Below are positions 51,031 to 59,684 of a stretch of 64,000 nt of DNA, in pieces. Both the position numbers and the translations under genes were made by a program. This stretch comes from Candidatus Brevundimonas phytovorans. GTDB lineage: Bacteria; Pseudomonadota; Alphaproteobacteria; Caulobacterales; Caulobacteraceae. The stretch's first letter is position 1, and every line of letters begins with the position of its first letter. The notes under the pieces are model-generated. The model made no database searches. It was not told the origin of the DNA and worked only from the letters and a program-made list of their open reading frames with translations. The stretch spans positions 1,327,001 through 1,391,000 of the forward strand of contig CP119309.1 of NCBI GenBank assembly GCA_029203145.1, in the 5' to 3' direction.

Positions 51031-51813
51031 TTAGAAGGCGAACCGCGCCCGCACGGTCAGCGGCATATAGGTGCGATCACCAACGCCATTGATCGACGCC
51101 AGTCCCAGACCGCCGATGGCGCTGTCGTCGTCGCTGAGGCTGGAGATATAGCGAATGCCCGTCTCGGCCTGCACCGACACCTGCTCGTTGAAGGCGTAGG
51201 ACAGGCCGACATCCAGACCGGCCGTGAAGCTGGTTGAGCTGTCATAGAAGGGCGCGTCGGCGATAGTGATGGCGGCGTCCGGGATTTCGAACGTAGCGTT
51301 GATCTTGTCGGTGAAGACCGCGCCCACACGTCCGGCGACATAGGGCTTGAGCGGGCCGGAGCCGAAATACTGACGGTAGCCGGCTTCAAGAGCATAGGCC
51401 TTGTACTCGTCGAACGTGCCATAGACCGGCAGGGTGGTATCCAGCGCCGGTACGAAGGCGCCGCCGACCTGAACCCGACCCTCATCGGCCTGCATGTAGC
51501 GCAGCGACCCGAAGATTTCCGCGTTGTTGCTCAGGCCATAGGCGAACTCTGCGCCGATATTCATGCCCTCGCCATAGATGTCGTCGAAGCTGCGCGATTG
51601 GATCCGCAACTCGGCGTCCACTCCTTCCAGAGCGGGATTGAGCGGGCCGAGGTTCGGCACGGTTGCGGTCGCCCCGCCATGCACATCGCCGCTGGTGGGA
51701 AACTCAGCCCCAGCCTCAAGGCTGACGGTCCAGCGGCCGGGCGCCGTCTGAGCCTGGGTCGCGCCGGCCGCCGAAAGCGCGACGACGGTGGAAAGCAAGA
51801 TCGTCCTGAACAT
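51031..51813 (-). CDS. Outer-membrane beta-barrel protein
   Basis: A 260-residue exported protein. The signal peptide MFRTILLSTVVALSAAGATQAQ is followed by alternating hydrophobic strands typical of an OmpA/Omp25-like eight-stranded barrel, ending in RARFAF, a C-terminal aromatic beta-signal. It is about 145 bp upstream of the efflux operon on the same strand, but is not a TolC-like channel. Ligand and role are unknown. Confidence 0.85.
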   Translation of the reverse strand: MFRTILLSTVVALSAAGATQAQTAPGRWTVSLEAGAEFPTSGDVHGGATATVPNLGPLNPALEGVDAELRIQSRSFDDIYGEGMNIGAEFAYGLSNNAEIFGSLRYMQADEGRVQVGGAFVPALDTTLPVYGTFDEYKAYALEAGYRQYFGSGPLKPYVAGRVGAVFTDKINATFEIPDAAITIADAPFYDSSTSFTAGLDVGLSYAFNEQVSVQAETGIRYISSLSDDDSAIGGLGLASINGVGDRTYMPLTVRARFAF

Positions 51814-51888
51814 TCTTCATCCCTCTTGATGACGCCGAAACGCGGCCTTGACGCCCACATCGCGAGCGCCGGAAAAGCGCCCCGGCAA

Positions 51889-51910
51889 GCCAGTGTGACA
51901 TCTCACTGGC
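51889..51910. promoter_or_regulatory. Inverted repeat upstream of the outer-membrane barrel gene
   Basis: GCCAGTG (51889-51895) and CACTGGC (51904-51910) are perfect arms around eight bases, about 75 bases before the barrel gene start, next to a run of six A. It may be an operator, or a structure ending the polyketide operon that converges in from the right. Confidence 0.4.
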
Positions 51911-52097
51911 ACAAAAAACGATTTGATGCTGTCAGACAGCGGCGAGTTTACGCGTCATGCCCGCAGGTGGATCAGGATGTCGCAGAATTTCCTGCGCGAT
52001 CAGGCCATGACCGACATCTTCTTCCCTCTCCGACACCATACGTCCTGCGAATCTCAAAGGGTTTCGGGTCGCTGGACGCGCGCTTTTTGGTCGGCTC

Positions 52098-52643
52098 CTA
52101 TGCGCCGTCACGACCCGGCCGCGGCGAGCGGATTGCTTCGTCCGCGCCCGCGCCGCCGGCGACACTGAAGGTTCGAACCTCGGCGCGAATCCGCACCCTC
52201 ATCATGGCGGCGTTCAACGCGCTGAAGATCAGGGCGAACCAGATCAGGCCGAAGGTCAGGGGCAGGATCAGGATCTCGGCGGCCACAACCACGTAGTTTG
52301 GGTGGGACAAGAGGCGATAGGGCCCGCGGCGGATCAAGGGCGCGCCAGGCAGCGAGATGATCCGCGTTGTCCAGCGATCACCCAGCGTCGCGATGACCCA
52401 GACCCGCGCAGCCTGCAATCCGATAAAGACGGCAAGAAGTCCCATGTTTGGCGGTCGATCCCAGGCCAGGAGCCACAGACCGATCAGCCAGGCGGCGTGA
52501 AGGGCCACGATGAAGGGATAGTGGCCGGCGCCGGCCTCGACTGCGCCACGCGCCATCAGCCGTCGCGTGTTTCTTCGGGCCAACGCCAGTTCGCCGATCC
52601 GCTGGGCCGTCACGAGGCTGAGGATGACGACCGAAAGGATCAT
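52098..52643 (-). CDS. Isoprenylcysteine carboxyl methyltransferase-like membrane protein
   Basis: A 181-residue membrane protein with about four hydrophobic segments. The C-terminal LIRRGPYRLLSHPNYVVVAAEI is the ICMT-family SAM-binding region (RGPY...HPNY). Next to type III polyketide synthases, relatives such as Bacillus BpsB/YpbQ methylate alkylpyrones, and that is the likely role here. The ATG overlaps the synthase stop (ATGA), giving tight coupling. The methylated product is not known. Confidence 0.85.
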   Translation of the reverse strand: MILSVVILSLVTAQRIGELALARRNTRRLMARGAVEAGAGHYPFIVALHAAWLIGLWLLAWDRPPNMGLLAVFIGLQAARVWVIATLGDRWTTRIISLPGAPLIRRGPYRLLSHPNYVVVAAEILILPLTFGLIWFALIFSALNAAMMRVRIRAEVRTFSVAGGAGADEAIRSPRPGRDGA

Positions 52644-53689
52644 CGGGCGCTCAGGCTGACGGTGCTGGCGGTGAAGCCGGGACCCAGGGCGACCAAAACT
52701 GATCTTTCAGGCATGTCCGCCTTTCTGGTCCGGTCCAGGACATAGAGGACGGTCGGCGCCGACATGTTGCCGTGTTCGGCCAGGACAGCCCGCTCGTGAT
52801 CCAATCGGCCAGGGTCCAGCGACAGAGCGCTTTCAATGGCGTCGATGACCTTCATCCCGCCTGGATGGCACAGGAAGCGGTCCACGTCGTCCATCGCCAG
52901 CCCTTGCGCCGCCAGCATCTCCTCCATCGCCGGCCGCAGGTGGTTTTTGGCGAAGGGCGGAATGGCCCGGTCGAAGACGACGCCAAAGCCCGTCTCCCCG
53001 ACACGCCAGCCCATGATGTTCAGCGTGTCCGGCCAGGTGAGCTCCGCCGCGCCGTCGATCCGGGCGAACCCGCCCTCGCCCGTTCGCAGGACGCAGGCGG
53101 CCGCGCCGTCGCCGAACAGGGCTGTGGCGACGATGTCGGCCTTGCTCAGGTTCTCCATGCGGAACGACAGCGTGCAAAGCTCGACCACGACCAGCAGGAC
53201 CACGCTGCCCGGCGTCGCCAGCGCCAGCTTGCTGGCCAGGCCCAGACCCGTCGTGCCGCCGGCGCAGCCCAGGCCGAAGACAGGAATGCGCGCCGCGTCC
53301 GGGCGAAACCCCATCCGCTCCATCGCCCGCGCCTCCAGGCTGGGGGTTGCGATGCCGGTGGAGGATACGGTGACAATGGCGTCGACGTCGGAACCTTGCA
53401 GGCCCGCCTCATCCAGCGCCCTCTGCGCGGCCTCAACGAACAGATCGACGGCGACCCTCAGATAGACGTCTGTCCGCTCCGGCCAGCCGCGCGGCGCGAA
53501 GAACCAGTCGATCGGCATGGCGGACTGGCGCGTATCGATGCCCGCCGTGGTGAAAACCGGCGCCATACGGTTAAAGCCGGGAAAACGATCCTGGAGCAGC
53601 CAACGCGCCGCTGCCGCGACCTCGTCCTGGCGCAGGACGTGCGGCGGCGACGCCGTGGAAAGCGCTAGCAGAGCGACCGGCGACGGCAC
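52640..53689 (-). CDS. Type III polyketide synthase (chalcone/stilbene synthase family)
   Basis: A 349-residue homodimeric ketosynthase that extends an acyl-CoA starter with malonyl-CoA to form alkylpyrones, alkylresorcinols or similar. The catalytic triad is C142 (GLGCAGG), H275 (LCHPGG) and N308 (HGNMSAP). The GTG at 53689 overlaps the stop of the cupredoxin gene by one base (TAGTG). Product type cannot be read from sequence; long-chain alkylpyrone is the best guess because of the methyltransferase partner. Confidence 0.93.
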   Translation of the reverse strand: MPSPVALLALSTASPPHVLRQDEVAAAARWLLQDRFPGFNRMAPVFTTAGIDTRQSAMPIDWFFAPRGWPERTDVYLRVAVDLFVEAAQRALDEAGLQGSDVDAIVTVSSTGIATPSLEARAMERMGFRPDAARIPVFGLGCAGGTTGLGLASKLALATPGSVVLLVVVELCTLSFRMENLSKADIVATALFGDGAAACVLRTGEGGFARIDGAAELTWPDTLNIMGWRVGETGFGVVFDRAIPPFAKNHLRPAMEEMLAAQGLAMDDVDRFLCHPGGMKVIDAIESALSLDPGRLDHERAVLAEHGNMSAPTVLYVLDRTRKADMPERSVLVALGPGFTASTVSLSAR

Positions 53690-54084
53690 TACTCCACGAC
53701 CGCCGTGCCCTTCATGCCGAACGACGAATGCATGAAATGGGTGCAATGGAAGGCGTAGGTTCCGGGCGTGTTCGGCGTGAAGCGCAGTTCGACGCCGCCT
53801 TCGCCGACCTCGACCTTGCCGTCATGCACCAGTTGAGCGGTGGCGGGGTCCAGCGTCGAGGCCGCAAACAACTCGGGCGCCGCGAAACTGTGGGAGCCGG
53901 CGGTTTCAATCAGTCTCAACACGACCGGAACGCCGTGTGGCAGTCGCAGCGTCGACGGGGCGAAGGCATAGTTCTTCAGTTGCACCTCAATGACCAGGGG
54001 GCTGGCTTGCTGAGGGGGCGAGAAGGCCGCGCCCAGGGTCAGGGCGGCGACGGCTGCGGCGATCGTAAGGCCTGTGCGAAGCAT
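53689..54084 (-). CDS. Exported cupredoxin-domain protein
   Basis: A 131-residue periplasmic blue-copper-like protein. The ATG at 54084 follows GAGGAT and gives a signal peptide (MLRTGLTIAAAVAALTLGAAF). Copper ligands are suggested by His in AGSHSF and by the cluster FHCTHFMHSSFGM (Cys, His, Met). In-frame ATG 54099 and TTG 54114 are poorer starts. It leads the three-gene operon with the polyketide synthase and methyltransferase. A redox role on the polyketide, or delivery of copper, is inference only. Confidence 0.85.
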   Translation of the reverse strand: MLRTGLTIAAAVAALTLGAAFSPPQQASPLVIEVQLKNYAFAPSTLRLPHGVPVVLRLIETAGSHSFAAPELFAASTLDPATAQLVHDGKVEVGEGGVELRFTPNTPGTYAFHCTHFMHSSFGMKGTAVVE

Positions 54085-54112
54085 GGCGTCGATCCTCATC
54101 CGAAACCCGTAC

Positions 54113-54137
54113 AACGTCGTTGCTGAGCGTCGGTTCA
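54113..54137 (-). promoter_or_regulatory. Candidate EcfG (general stress) sigma promoter of the cupredoxin-polyketide operon
   Basis: On the minus strand TGAAC, 16 bases, then CGTT, against the EcfG/SigT consensus GGAAC-N16/17-CGTT (one mismatch, the first base). The -10 like CGTT lies 29 bases before the chosen cupredoxin start, a suitable distance. Match is by eye, with no expression data. Confidence 0.4.
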
Positions 54138-54159
54138 GAGCCTGATCCCGGTGGGTGAA

Positions 54160-54969
54160 CTACAGATCGAAACGGCCACTCCAGCCGTCAAAGGCGACCT
54201 CGACGTTTTCAGGCAAAGCCGCCGACAACGCATTGTAATCCAGATCAATATGCAGGTTCGTCAGAACGGCTCGACCGACCTGGGCCCGGGCTATCCAGTC
54301 CAACGCCTTGTCGACATGGGCGTGGGTCGGATGGGGCGTGTAGCGCAGGGCGTCGATGATCCAGAGGTCAGCGCCGCGCACCGCCTCTAGCGCCGCCTCA
54401 TCCAGATCGGATACGTCGCTGGAATAGGCGACCGGCCCGATGCGATAGCCGACCGAGCGGATCGGGCCATGGGCCTGATCAAAGGTCACGACGGGGATCT
54501 CCCCGCCCGCGCCCTCGACGCTCCAGGTCTGGCCGTGCGGGGGAATGCGATGCGCCTCCAGAATGGCCGGATAGCCGTGGTGGCTCTCGAAGATGTAGTC
54601 GAAGCGGGTCGTCAGGGCCTGATGCGTGGCGGGGTCCATCCAGGCCTGGATGCGGTGCCGCGCATGAATGGCGAAGACGCGCAGATCATCGATGCCATGC
54701 GTCTGGTCGGCGTGGTCGTGGGTGTAGAGGACGGCGTCGACGTGCTGGATTTCGGCGGCCAGAGCCTGTTGCCGCAGGTCGGGCGAGGTGTCGATCAGGA
54801 CGCTGGTCGTCCCCTGGGGACCGTGACGTCGCGCCAGCATGGAACAGCGGGTGCGCCGATTTCTGGGCTCGGCCGGATCGCAGTCGCCCCAGTCGCCGTC
54901 GCCGCGCGGCACGCCGCCGGATGACCCGCATCCGAGGATGACGATCTCCAGCTCGCCCGACTTGCTCAT
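54160..54969 (-). CDS. MBL-fold metallo-hydrolase (PhnP-like)
   Basis: A 269-residue hydrolase. The opening VILGCGSSGGVPR and the metal motif YTHDHADQTHG match PhnP-type phosphodiesterases; the last position of HxHxDH is Gln here. Further ligands appear in SSDV and THAHVD. It ends the rlpA-tmk-holB-tatD operon and its ATG overlaps the tatD stop (ATGA). PhnP relatives cleave cyclic phosphodiesters, but the natural substrate is unknown. Confidence 0.9.
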   Translation of the reverse strand: MSKSGELEIVILGCGSSGGVPRGDGDWGDCDPAEPRNRRTRCSMLARRHGPQGTTSVLIDTSPDLRQQALAAEIQHVDAVLYTHDHADQTHGIDDLRVFAIHARHRIQAWMDPATHQALTTRFDYIFESHHGYPAILEAHRIPPHGQTWSVEGAGGEIPVVTFDQAHGPIRSVGYRIGPVAYSSDVSDLDEAALEAVRGADLWIIDALRYTPHPTHAHVDKALDWIARAQVGRAVLTNLHIDLDYNALSAALPENVEVAFDGWSGRFDL

Positions 54970-55751
54970 TCGGCGGGCCGGGGAATGCGGTCGAACAGGG
55001 CGAAGAAGGCGTCGGTCGTGCGGTGGTCCGCCTCCTCAGGCGACCAGCCCCGGATTTCGGCCAGCTTTTGCAGCACCAGCCCGACATAGGCCGGCTCGTT
55101 GCGACGCCCTCGATGCGGGATGGGCGCCAGATAGGGGCAGTCCGTTTCGACGATGATCCGATCCTCGGGCATCCGGCGAACAACCTCGCGCACGTCCTCT
55201 GCCGCCTTGAAGGTGGCGATCCCGGAAACGGAAAACCAGGCGCCAAGTTCCGCTGCTGTTTCAGCGAGTTCGATGCCGCTAGTGTAGCAGTGCATCAACA
55301 GCTTGAACGGCCCCTTGGCGTGCTCCTCGCGCAGGATATCAGCCATCACGTCGTCGGCTTCTCGCGTATGCACCACCAGCGGCAGACCCGTTCGGCGCGC
55401 CGCCTCGATATGCTGACGGAAGACCGCCGCCTGAATGTCGCGCGGGCTGAAGTCATAGTGGAAGTCCAGACCGCATTCGCCGATGCCGATGACGCGCGGG
55501 CGCTGAGCCAGGGCCACCAGGTCGTCAGCCGTCAGTGCGACGTGATCCTTGGCCTCATGCGGGTGAGCGCCGACCGTGCACCAGATGTCGTCGTGGGCCA
55601 TGGCCAGGCCGTGGGTGGCCTCAAAGGTCGACAGCTTGTCCGAAATCTCGACCATAAGGCGCACGCCGGCCTGACGGGCGCGAGCGATGACTTCGTCGCG
55701 ATCCTCGTCGAACTGATGGGCGTGCAGGTTGACGTGACTGTCGATGATCAT
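54966..55751 (-). CDS. TatD-family hydrolase
   Basis: A 261-residue metal-dependent deoxyribonuclease-like TIM barrel. Metal and active-site segments are GIGECGLDFHYD, PLVVHTREADDV, LMHCYTSG and VETDCPYLAPIPHRG. The N-terminal motif is DSHVNLH, where most TatD proteins have HxH; the second His is replaced by Asn. Start and stop overlap holB and the MBL gene by four bases each. Confidence 0.93.
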   Translation of the reverse strand: MIIDSHVNLHAHQFDEDRDEVIARARQAGVRLMVEISDKLSTFEATHGLAMAHDDIWCTVGAHPHEAKDHVALTADDLVALAQRPRVIGIGECGLDFHYDFSPRDIQAAVFRQHIEAARRTGLPLVVHTREADDVMADILREEHAKGPFKLLMHCYTSGIELAETAAELGAWFSVSGIATFKAAEDVREVVRRMPEDRIIVETDCPYLAPIPHRGRRNEPAYVGLVLQKLAEIRGWSPEEADHRTTDAFFALFDRIPRPAE

Positions 55752-56728
55752 CGAAGGGCCTTGGTGCGGGCGATATCGGCGAGCGCGCCAGCCAGAACGT
55801 CGGCGCGATCCAGGTTGATGGCCGCCGTACGATCGGGCAACTCGGCCAGCCGGGTCCACAGTTCGGCCCAGCGCGCGCCTTGCCCCGCCGGCGCCTCCAG
55901 GGCGCGCATCTTCACCGCCGCGATCAGGCGATCCATCAGAGCCTCGAACCGGGCCTGTCCCTCGGCTCCGCGAAACCCGTCCGCGACCGCCATCTGTTCG
56001 GCGCGATCCACAGCGTCGCCCAGCACCCAACTGCGCGCCAGGGCGTCGACTTCCTGCATGGCGCCAGAGGACAGGGCCAGGGCCGCGCCGGGCGATCCGC
56101 CAGCCATATCGGCAGCCAGTCGCGCATCATCAGGGTCGGCGCCCGTCCGGTTGCGCACCAAGGTCTCCAACTGATCCGGCGTCCAGATCGGGAAGCTGAG
56201 GCGGCGGCAACGCGAGCGGATCGTGGCCAGCAGCCGGCCCGGCGCATGGGTCACCAGCAGCAGGACGCCGCGCTCAGGCGGTTCCTCAAGAATCTTCAGC
56301 AAGGCGTTGGCCGCGTTGACATTCAGATCATCGGCGGCGTCGATGATAGCCACGCGATACTGGGCCTGAGACGGGCTCTTGGCGAAGAAGCCCGGCAGGT
56401 CGCGCGCCTGATCGACCGAGATGGTCTTCTTCTGCTTGCCGCCTTCAACCAGCCGCTCCATCACCAGCAGATCGGGGTGGGACTGAGCGGCGACCAACTG
56501 GCTGACCGGGTCATAGGGCGCGGCGCCCAGCGGCCCGCGGGAGGGGTCGGGCGCAGCCCCCAGCAGTCGGCGCGCGGCGCGATAGGCAAAGGTCGCCTTG
56601 CCGCTGCCCTCGACGCCGCACAGGAGCCAGGCATGGTGCAACCGCCCGCGATTCAGGGCGTCGAGAAAAGCCTCTTCGGCCGCGACGTCCGGGACCAGAT
56701 CGTACCGGTCGCGCGGGTGTTCGCTCAC
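55748..56728 (-). CDS. holB: DNA polymerase III subunit delta prime
   Basis: A 326-residue clamp-loader subunit. A P-loop (GVEGSGKATF), a sensor-1 region (LLLVTHAPGRLLATIRSRCRRL, whose SRC motif is the arginine finger) and a C-terminal collar domain are seen. The Cys-based zinc module of E. coli delta prime is absent. The GTG at 56728 overlaps the tmk stop (GTGA); the earlier ATG at 56755 would overlap tmk by 31 bases. Confidence 0.93.
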   Translation of the reverse strand: MSEHPRDRYDLVPDVAAEEAFLDALNRGRLHHAWLLCGVEGSGKATFAYRAARRLLGAAPDPSRGPLGAAPYDPVSQLVAAQSHPDLLVMERLVEGGKQKKTISVDQARDLPGFFAKSPSQAQYRVAIIDAADDLNVNAANALLKILEEPPERGVLLLVTHAPGRLLATIRSRCRRLSFPIWTPDQLETLVRNRTGADPDDARLAADMAGGSPGAALALSSGAMQEVDALARSWVLGDAVDRAEQMAVADGFRGAEGQARFEALMDRLIAAVKMRALEAPAGQGARWAELWTRLAELPDRTAAINLDRADVLAGALADIARTKALR

Positions 56729-57351
56729 AGCAGCCGCTCGGACACGGCGCTCCACAGCCGTTCGGACACGGCCTCAAGCTCACCAGTGGCGTCGATCACG
56801 ACGCAGCGTTCCGGGTGACGGCGCGCCACGCCCAGGAAGCCCTCGCGCAGCTTCTGATGGAAGGCCAGGCCCTTGGACTCGAACCGGGTCTCGAACAGGC
56901 CGCGACCAAAGGCGCGTTCCAGCCCGACCTCGACCGGCAGATCGAACACCAGGGTCAGGTCCGGCTGATCCTCGGCCACGATGGCGGCGTCCAGCGCCTC
57001 GATCAGGCTCTCGGGCGCGCCGCCGCCGGCCCCCTGATAGACGCGGCTGGAATCGGCGAAACGATCGCAGACCACCCACTTGCCCTCGTCGAGGGCCGGG
57101 CGAATCGTGCGCTCCAAATGGTCAGAGCGGGCCGCGTACATCAGCAGGGTCTCGGTGCGCGGCGACCAGCGCCCGGCGTCCCCTGCGACGACGATGTTGC
57201 GAATATCCTCGGCGCCCGGCGAGCCGCCTGGCTCACGCGTTTGAACGACGTCGATTCCAAGCGAGCGAAGATGCTCGACCAACAGGCGCGCCTGCGTGGT
57301 CTTTCCGGCTCCCTCGCCGCCTTCGAATGTGATGAACTTACCGCGCTGCAC
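56725..57351 (-). CDS. tmk: Thymidylate kinase
   Basis: A 208-residue enzyme that phosphorylates dTMP to dTDP. The P-loop is FEGGEGAGKTTQ, the DRx motif is CDRFADSSRVYQG, and the TREPGG segment is present. The start is GTG at 57351. It overlaps holB by four bases and lies 37 bases after rlpA. Confidence 0.96.
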   Translation of the reverse strand: MQRGKFITFEGGEGAGKTTQARLLVEHLRSLGIDVVQTREPGGSPGAEDIRNIVVAGDAGRWSPRTETLLMYAARSDHLERTIRPALDEGKWVVCDRFADSSRVYQGAGGGAPESLIEALDAAIVAEDQPDLTLVFDLPVEVGLERAFGRGLFETRFESKGLAFHQKLREGFLGVARRHPERCVVIDATGELEAVSERLWSAVSERLL

Positions 57352-57388
57352 CCGCGCACAATGGCGACCGCCGCGCGCCAGGCAAGCC

Positions 57389-58210
57389 TTAACCGCCTGA
57401 TATCAACAGGGCGTCGCCAAACCCGCGTGCGATGACAGCCTGACGGGCCTGTTCGGCGGCGTTGGCGTCGGGCCAGGGACCAATGATCACCCGAAACTGA
57501 GGCTGACCGCCGCCGCTCAGGTCCTGAATTGTCGCCCGGCCGCCCAGACGGTCAGCGATTCGCTTGGCCGCCCCACGGTCGGAGAAGGCCCCCGCCTGAA
57601 CCCAGTAGGCCGATCGATCCGCCGCCGCAGGCGCGCCCCCAGTCAACGGCGGGCTATAGGGCCGCGGTGGCGTGGGCGCGACCTCCGCCCGCCGCATCGC
57701 CGATCCTCCGCCCGTCCTCGGCGCGCGGCCGACGTAGCGGACGCGCACCTCGCCCACGCCTTGCGACAGCAGACCCAACTCCTCGGCCGCCGCCCGCGAC
57801 AGGTCGATGATCCGACTGTCGACGAAGGGCCCGCGATCATTGACACGAAGAATGACACGACGACCATTGGCGCGGTTGGTCACCTCGACCAGGCTCGGCA
57901 GCGGCAAGGTCTTATGCGCCGCCGTCAGGGCGTTCATGTCGAACAATTCGCCGGTCGATGTGGGGCGGCCGTTATGCTGCGCGCCGTACCAGGACGCCAT
58001 GCCGACCTCGTCATAGGCGGGCTGTTCGGCCGGACGGTACCAGCGACCGCGGATCTGATAGGGCCGCATCGTGCCGGAGACGATGGGCGCGGGATCGGTC
58101 ACGACCGGCGGCCCCAGCGGGGCATCCCGCCCTCCTCCGAAACTGGCGCACGCCGCCAGGGTGGAAAAGGCGGCGGCGGTCAACGCGCCCCTCAGCAATC
58201 TCGCCATCAT
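57389..58210 (-). CDS. rlpA: RlpA-family septal lytic transglycosylase lipoprotein
   Basis: A 273-residue lipoprotein that cuts denuded glycan strands at the division site. The lipobox is TLAAC near residue 20. The double-psi beta-barrel domain (VGMASWYGAQHNGRPTSTGE to RVNDRGPFVDSRIIDLS) contains the catalytic Asp. A C-terminal SPOR domain (YWVQAGAFSDRGAAKRIADRLGG) targets septal peptidoglycan. ATG 58210 follows AGGAG; an in-frame GTG lies at 58222. Confidence 0.93.
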   Translation of the reverse strand: MMARLLRGALTAAAFSTLAACASFGGGRDAPLGPPVVTDPAPIVSGTMRPYQIRGRWYRPAEQPAYDEVGMASWYGAQHNGRPTSTGELFDMNALTAAHKTLPLPSLVEVTNRANGRRVILRVNDRGPFVDSRIIDLSRAAAEELGLLSQGVGEVRVRYVGRAPRTGGGSAMRRAEVAPTPPRPYSPPLTGGAPAAADRSAYWVQAGAFSDRGAAKRIADRLGGRATIQDLSGGGQPQFRVIIGPWPDANAAEQARQAVIARGFGDALLISGG

Positions 58211-58347
58211 GGCTTTACGCACTCCTGCCTACTCAGGGAGATCCTGGCCGAGGACGTTTCCGGTTTGGTTAACGGCAGGTTTGAAGCTATGCGTCCTGGC
58301 GTCGCGGCGACGGCATCGCGCCCGCGCCACTTGTTGAAGCGAGCGCC

Positions 58348-59277
58348 TTGAACTCCTCCCTCTCCCAGACCCGTTCGGGCGTTTTCGCATTGGCGACCCT
58401 GTGCTGCCTCCTGTGGGGCAGCGCCTTTCCGGCGGTCAAGACCGGTTACGCCCTGCTGCATATCGCGCCTTCCGACATCGCCAGCCAGATGCTGTTCGCG
58501 GGCTGGAGGTTCGCGCTCGCGGGCCTGATCCTGCTGATTGTTGCGGCGGCGATGAAGAAGCCGATCCTGGCGCTGAACGAGCGCCAGATGCGCCAGGTCG
58601 CCCTGCTGGGCCTGACTCAGACGACGATCCAGTATGTCTTCTTCTATATCGGACTGGCCCACGCCAGCGGGGTGAAGTCGTCGATCATGAACGCCACCGG
58701 CGTCTTCTTCAGCGTCGTCCTGGCCCACATCCTCTATGCTGACGACCGGCTCAACCGACGCAAGGTGTTGGGCTGCCTGATCGGCTTCCTGGGCGTTGTC
58801 GTGGTCAACCTGGGCGGCGGCGCCCTGGGCTTCGAATTCAGCCTTCTGGGCGAGGGCTTCATCATTATCGCCGCCTTCGTGCTGGCGGCGGCCTCCATCT
58901 ATGGCAAGCGCCTGTCCGCCGACATGGACCCGATGGTCATGACCGGCTGGCAGTTGTTCATCGGCGGCGTAATCCTGACCGGGTTGGGCATGGCGGGCGG
59001 CGGCCATCTGGAGGCCTTGGGAATTCAGTCGGGCGCCCTGCTGCTCTATACGGCGCTGCTGTCGGCGGTCGCCTTCGCGGTGTGGAGCCTGCTGCTGAAG
59101 CACAATCCGGTCGGCATGATCGCAGCCTTCAACTTTCTAATCCCGGTGTTCGGAGTGTCGCTGTCCGCTCTTTTCCTGGGCGAAAACCTTATGCGGTGGA
59201 GCTATCTGGCCGCCCTGTTCCTGGTCTGCGCCGGCATCTGGCTGGTGACGCGCCCATCCGCTCCACGCCCCGCCTGA
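58348..59277 (+). CDS. EamA/DMT-family transporter
   Basis: A 309-residue inner-membrane protein with ten helices in two EamA repeats (WGSAFPAVKTGYAL in the first; SAVAFAVWSLLLKHNPVGMIAAFNFLIPVFGV in the second). Such proteins export amino acids or other metabolites. The start is TTG at 58348, as no in-frame ATG lies near the N-terminal family sequence. It is divergent from rlpA. Substrate is unknown. Confidence 0.9.
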   Translation: MNSSLSQTRSGVFALATLCCLLWGSAFPAVKTGYALLHIAPSDIASQMLFAGWRFALAGLILLIVAAAMKKPILALNERQMRQVALLGLTQTTIQYVFFYIGLAHASGVKSSIMNATGVFFSVVLAHILYADDRLNRRKVLGCLIGFLGVVVVNLGGGALGFEFSLLGEGFIIIAAFVLAAASIYGKRLSADMDPMVMTGWQLFIGGVILTGLGMAGGGHLEALGIQSGALLLYTALLSAVAFAVWSLLLKHNPVGMIAAFNFLIPVFGVSLSALFLGENLMRWSYLAALFLVCAGIWLVTRPSAPRPA

Positions 59278-59365
59278 CCCTCCATGCGCGCCAGCCGCGC
59301 TTTATGCTTGGGCGACGGCGAACTTGACGCTATGCACGCCTCCGCGCGCTGTCTCGACTCGCGCT

Positions 59366-59455
59366 GGACAGGTGGCCGAGTGGTTTAAGGCAGCGGTCTT
59401 GAAAACCGCCGTAGGTGGAAGCCTACCGTGGGTTCGAATCCCACCCTGTCCGCCA
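59366..59455 (+). tRNA. tRNA-Ser (TGA)
   Basis: A 90-nt class II tRNA with CCA encoded. GGACAGG pairs with CCTGTCC; the anticodon loop CTTGAAA gives TGA; the long variable arm (TAGGTGGAAGCCTA) is typical of tRNA-Ser. Confidence 0.96.
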
Positions 59456-59684
59456 CCATTCTTGAATAAAATCGATCTAGCGCCACGACGCCCGGATGAC
59501 GGCGCCTCGCTGGGCGCGCACTGTTCGAGAGCGACATGGGCCAGAATGACGGTTGAGGCCGCGACTGTCGTCCGACAGCGTCGCCTCCATGCCCTGAGAC
59601 AATCTCGCTTTCCCCCGTCGTCACGGCGATGTGGGCTCCGCCGGCAGGCGGGCGATGAAGTGACCCTTCATGCCCTCGGGCCGG

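Noticed and set aside
59456..59684. Short minus-strand frame (MKGHFIARLP...) after the phosphatase gene
   Set aside because: Only 16 codons from its ATG, no ribosome binding site, and no sign that it is a remnant of a recognisable gene.
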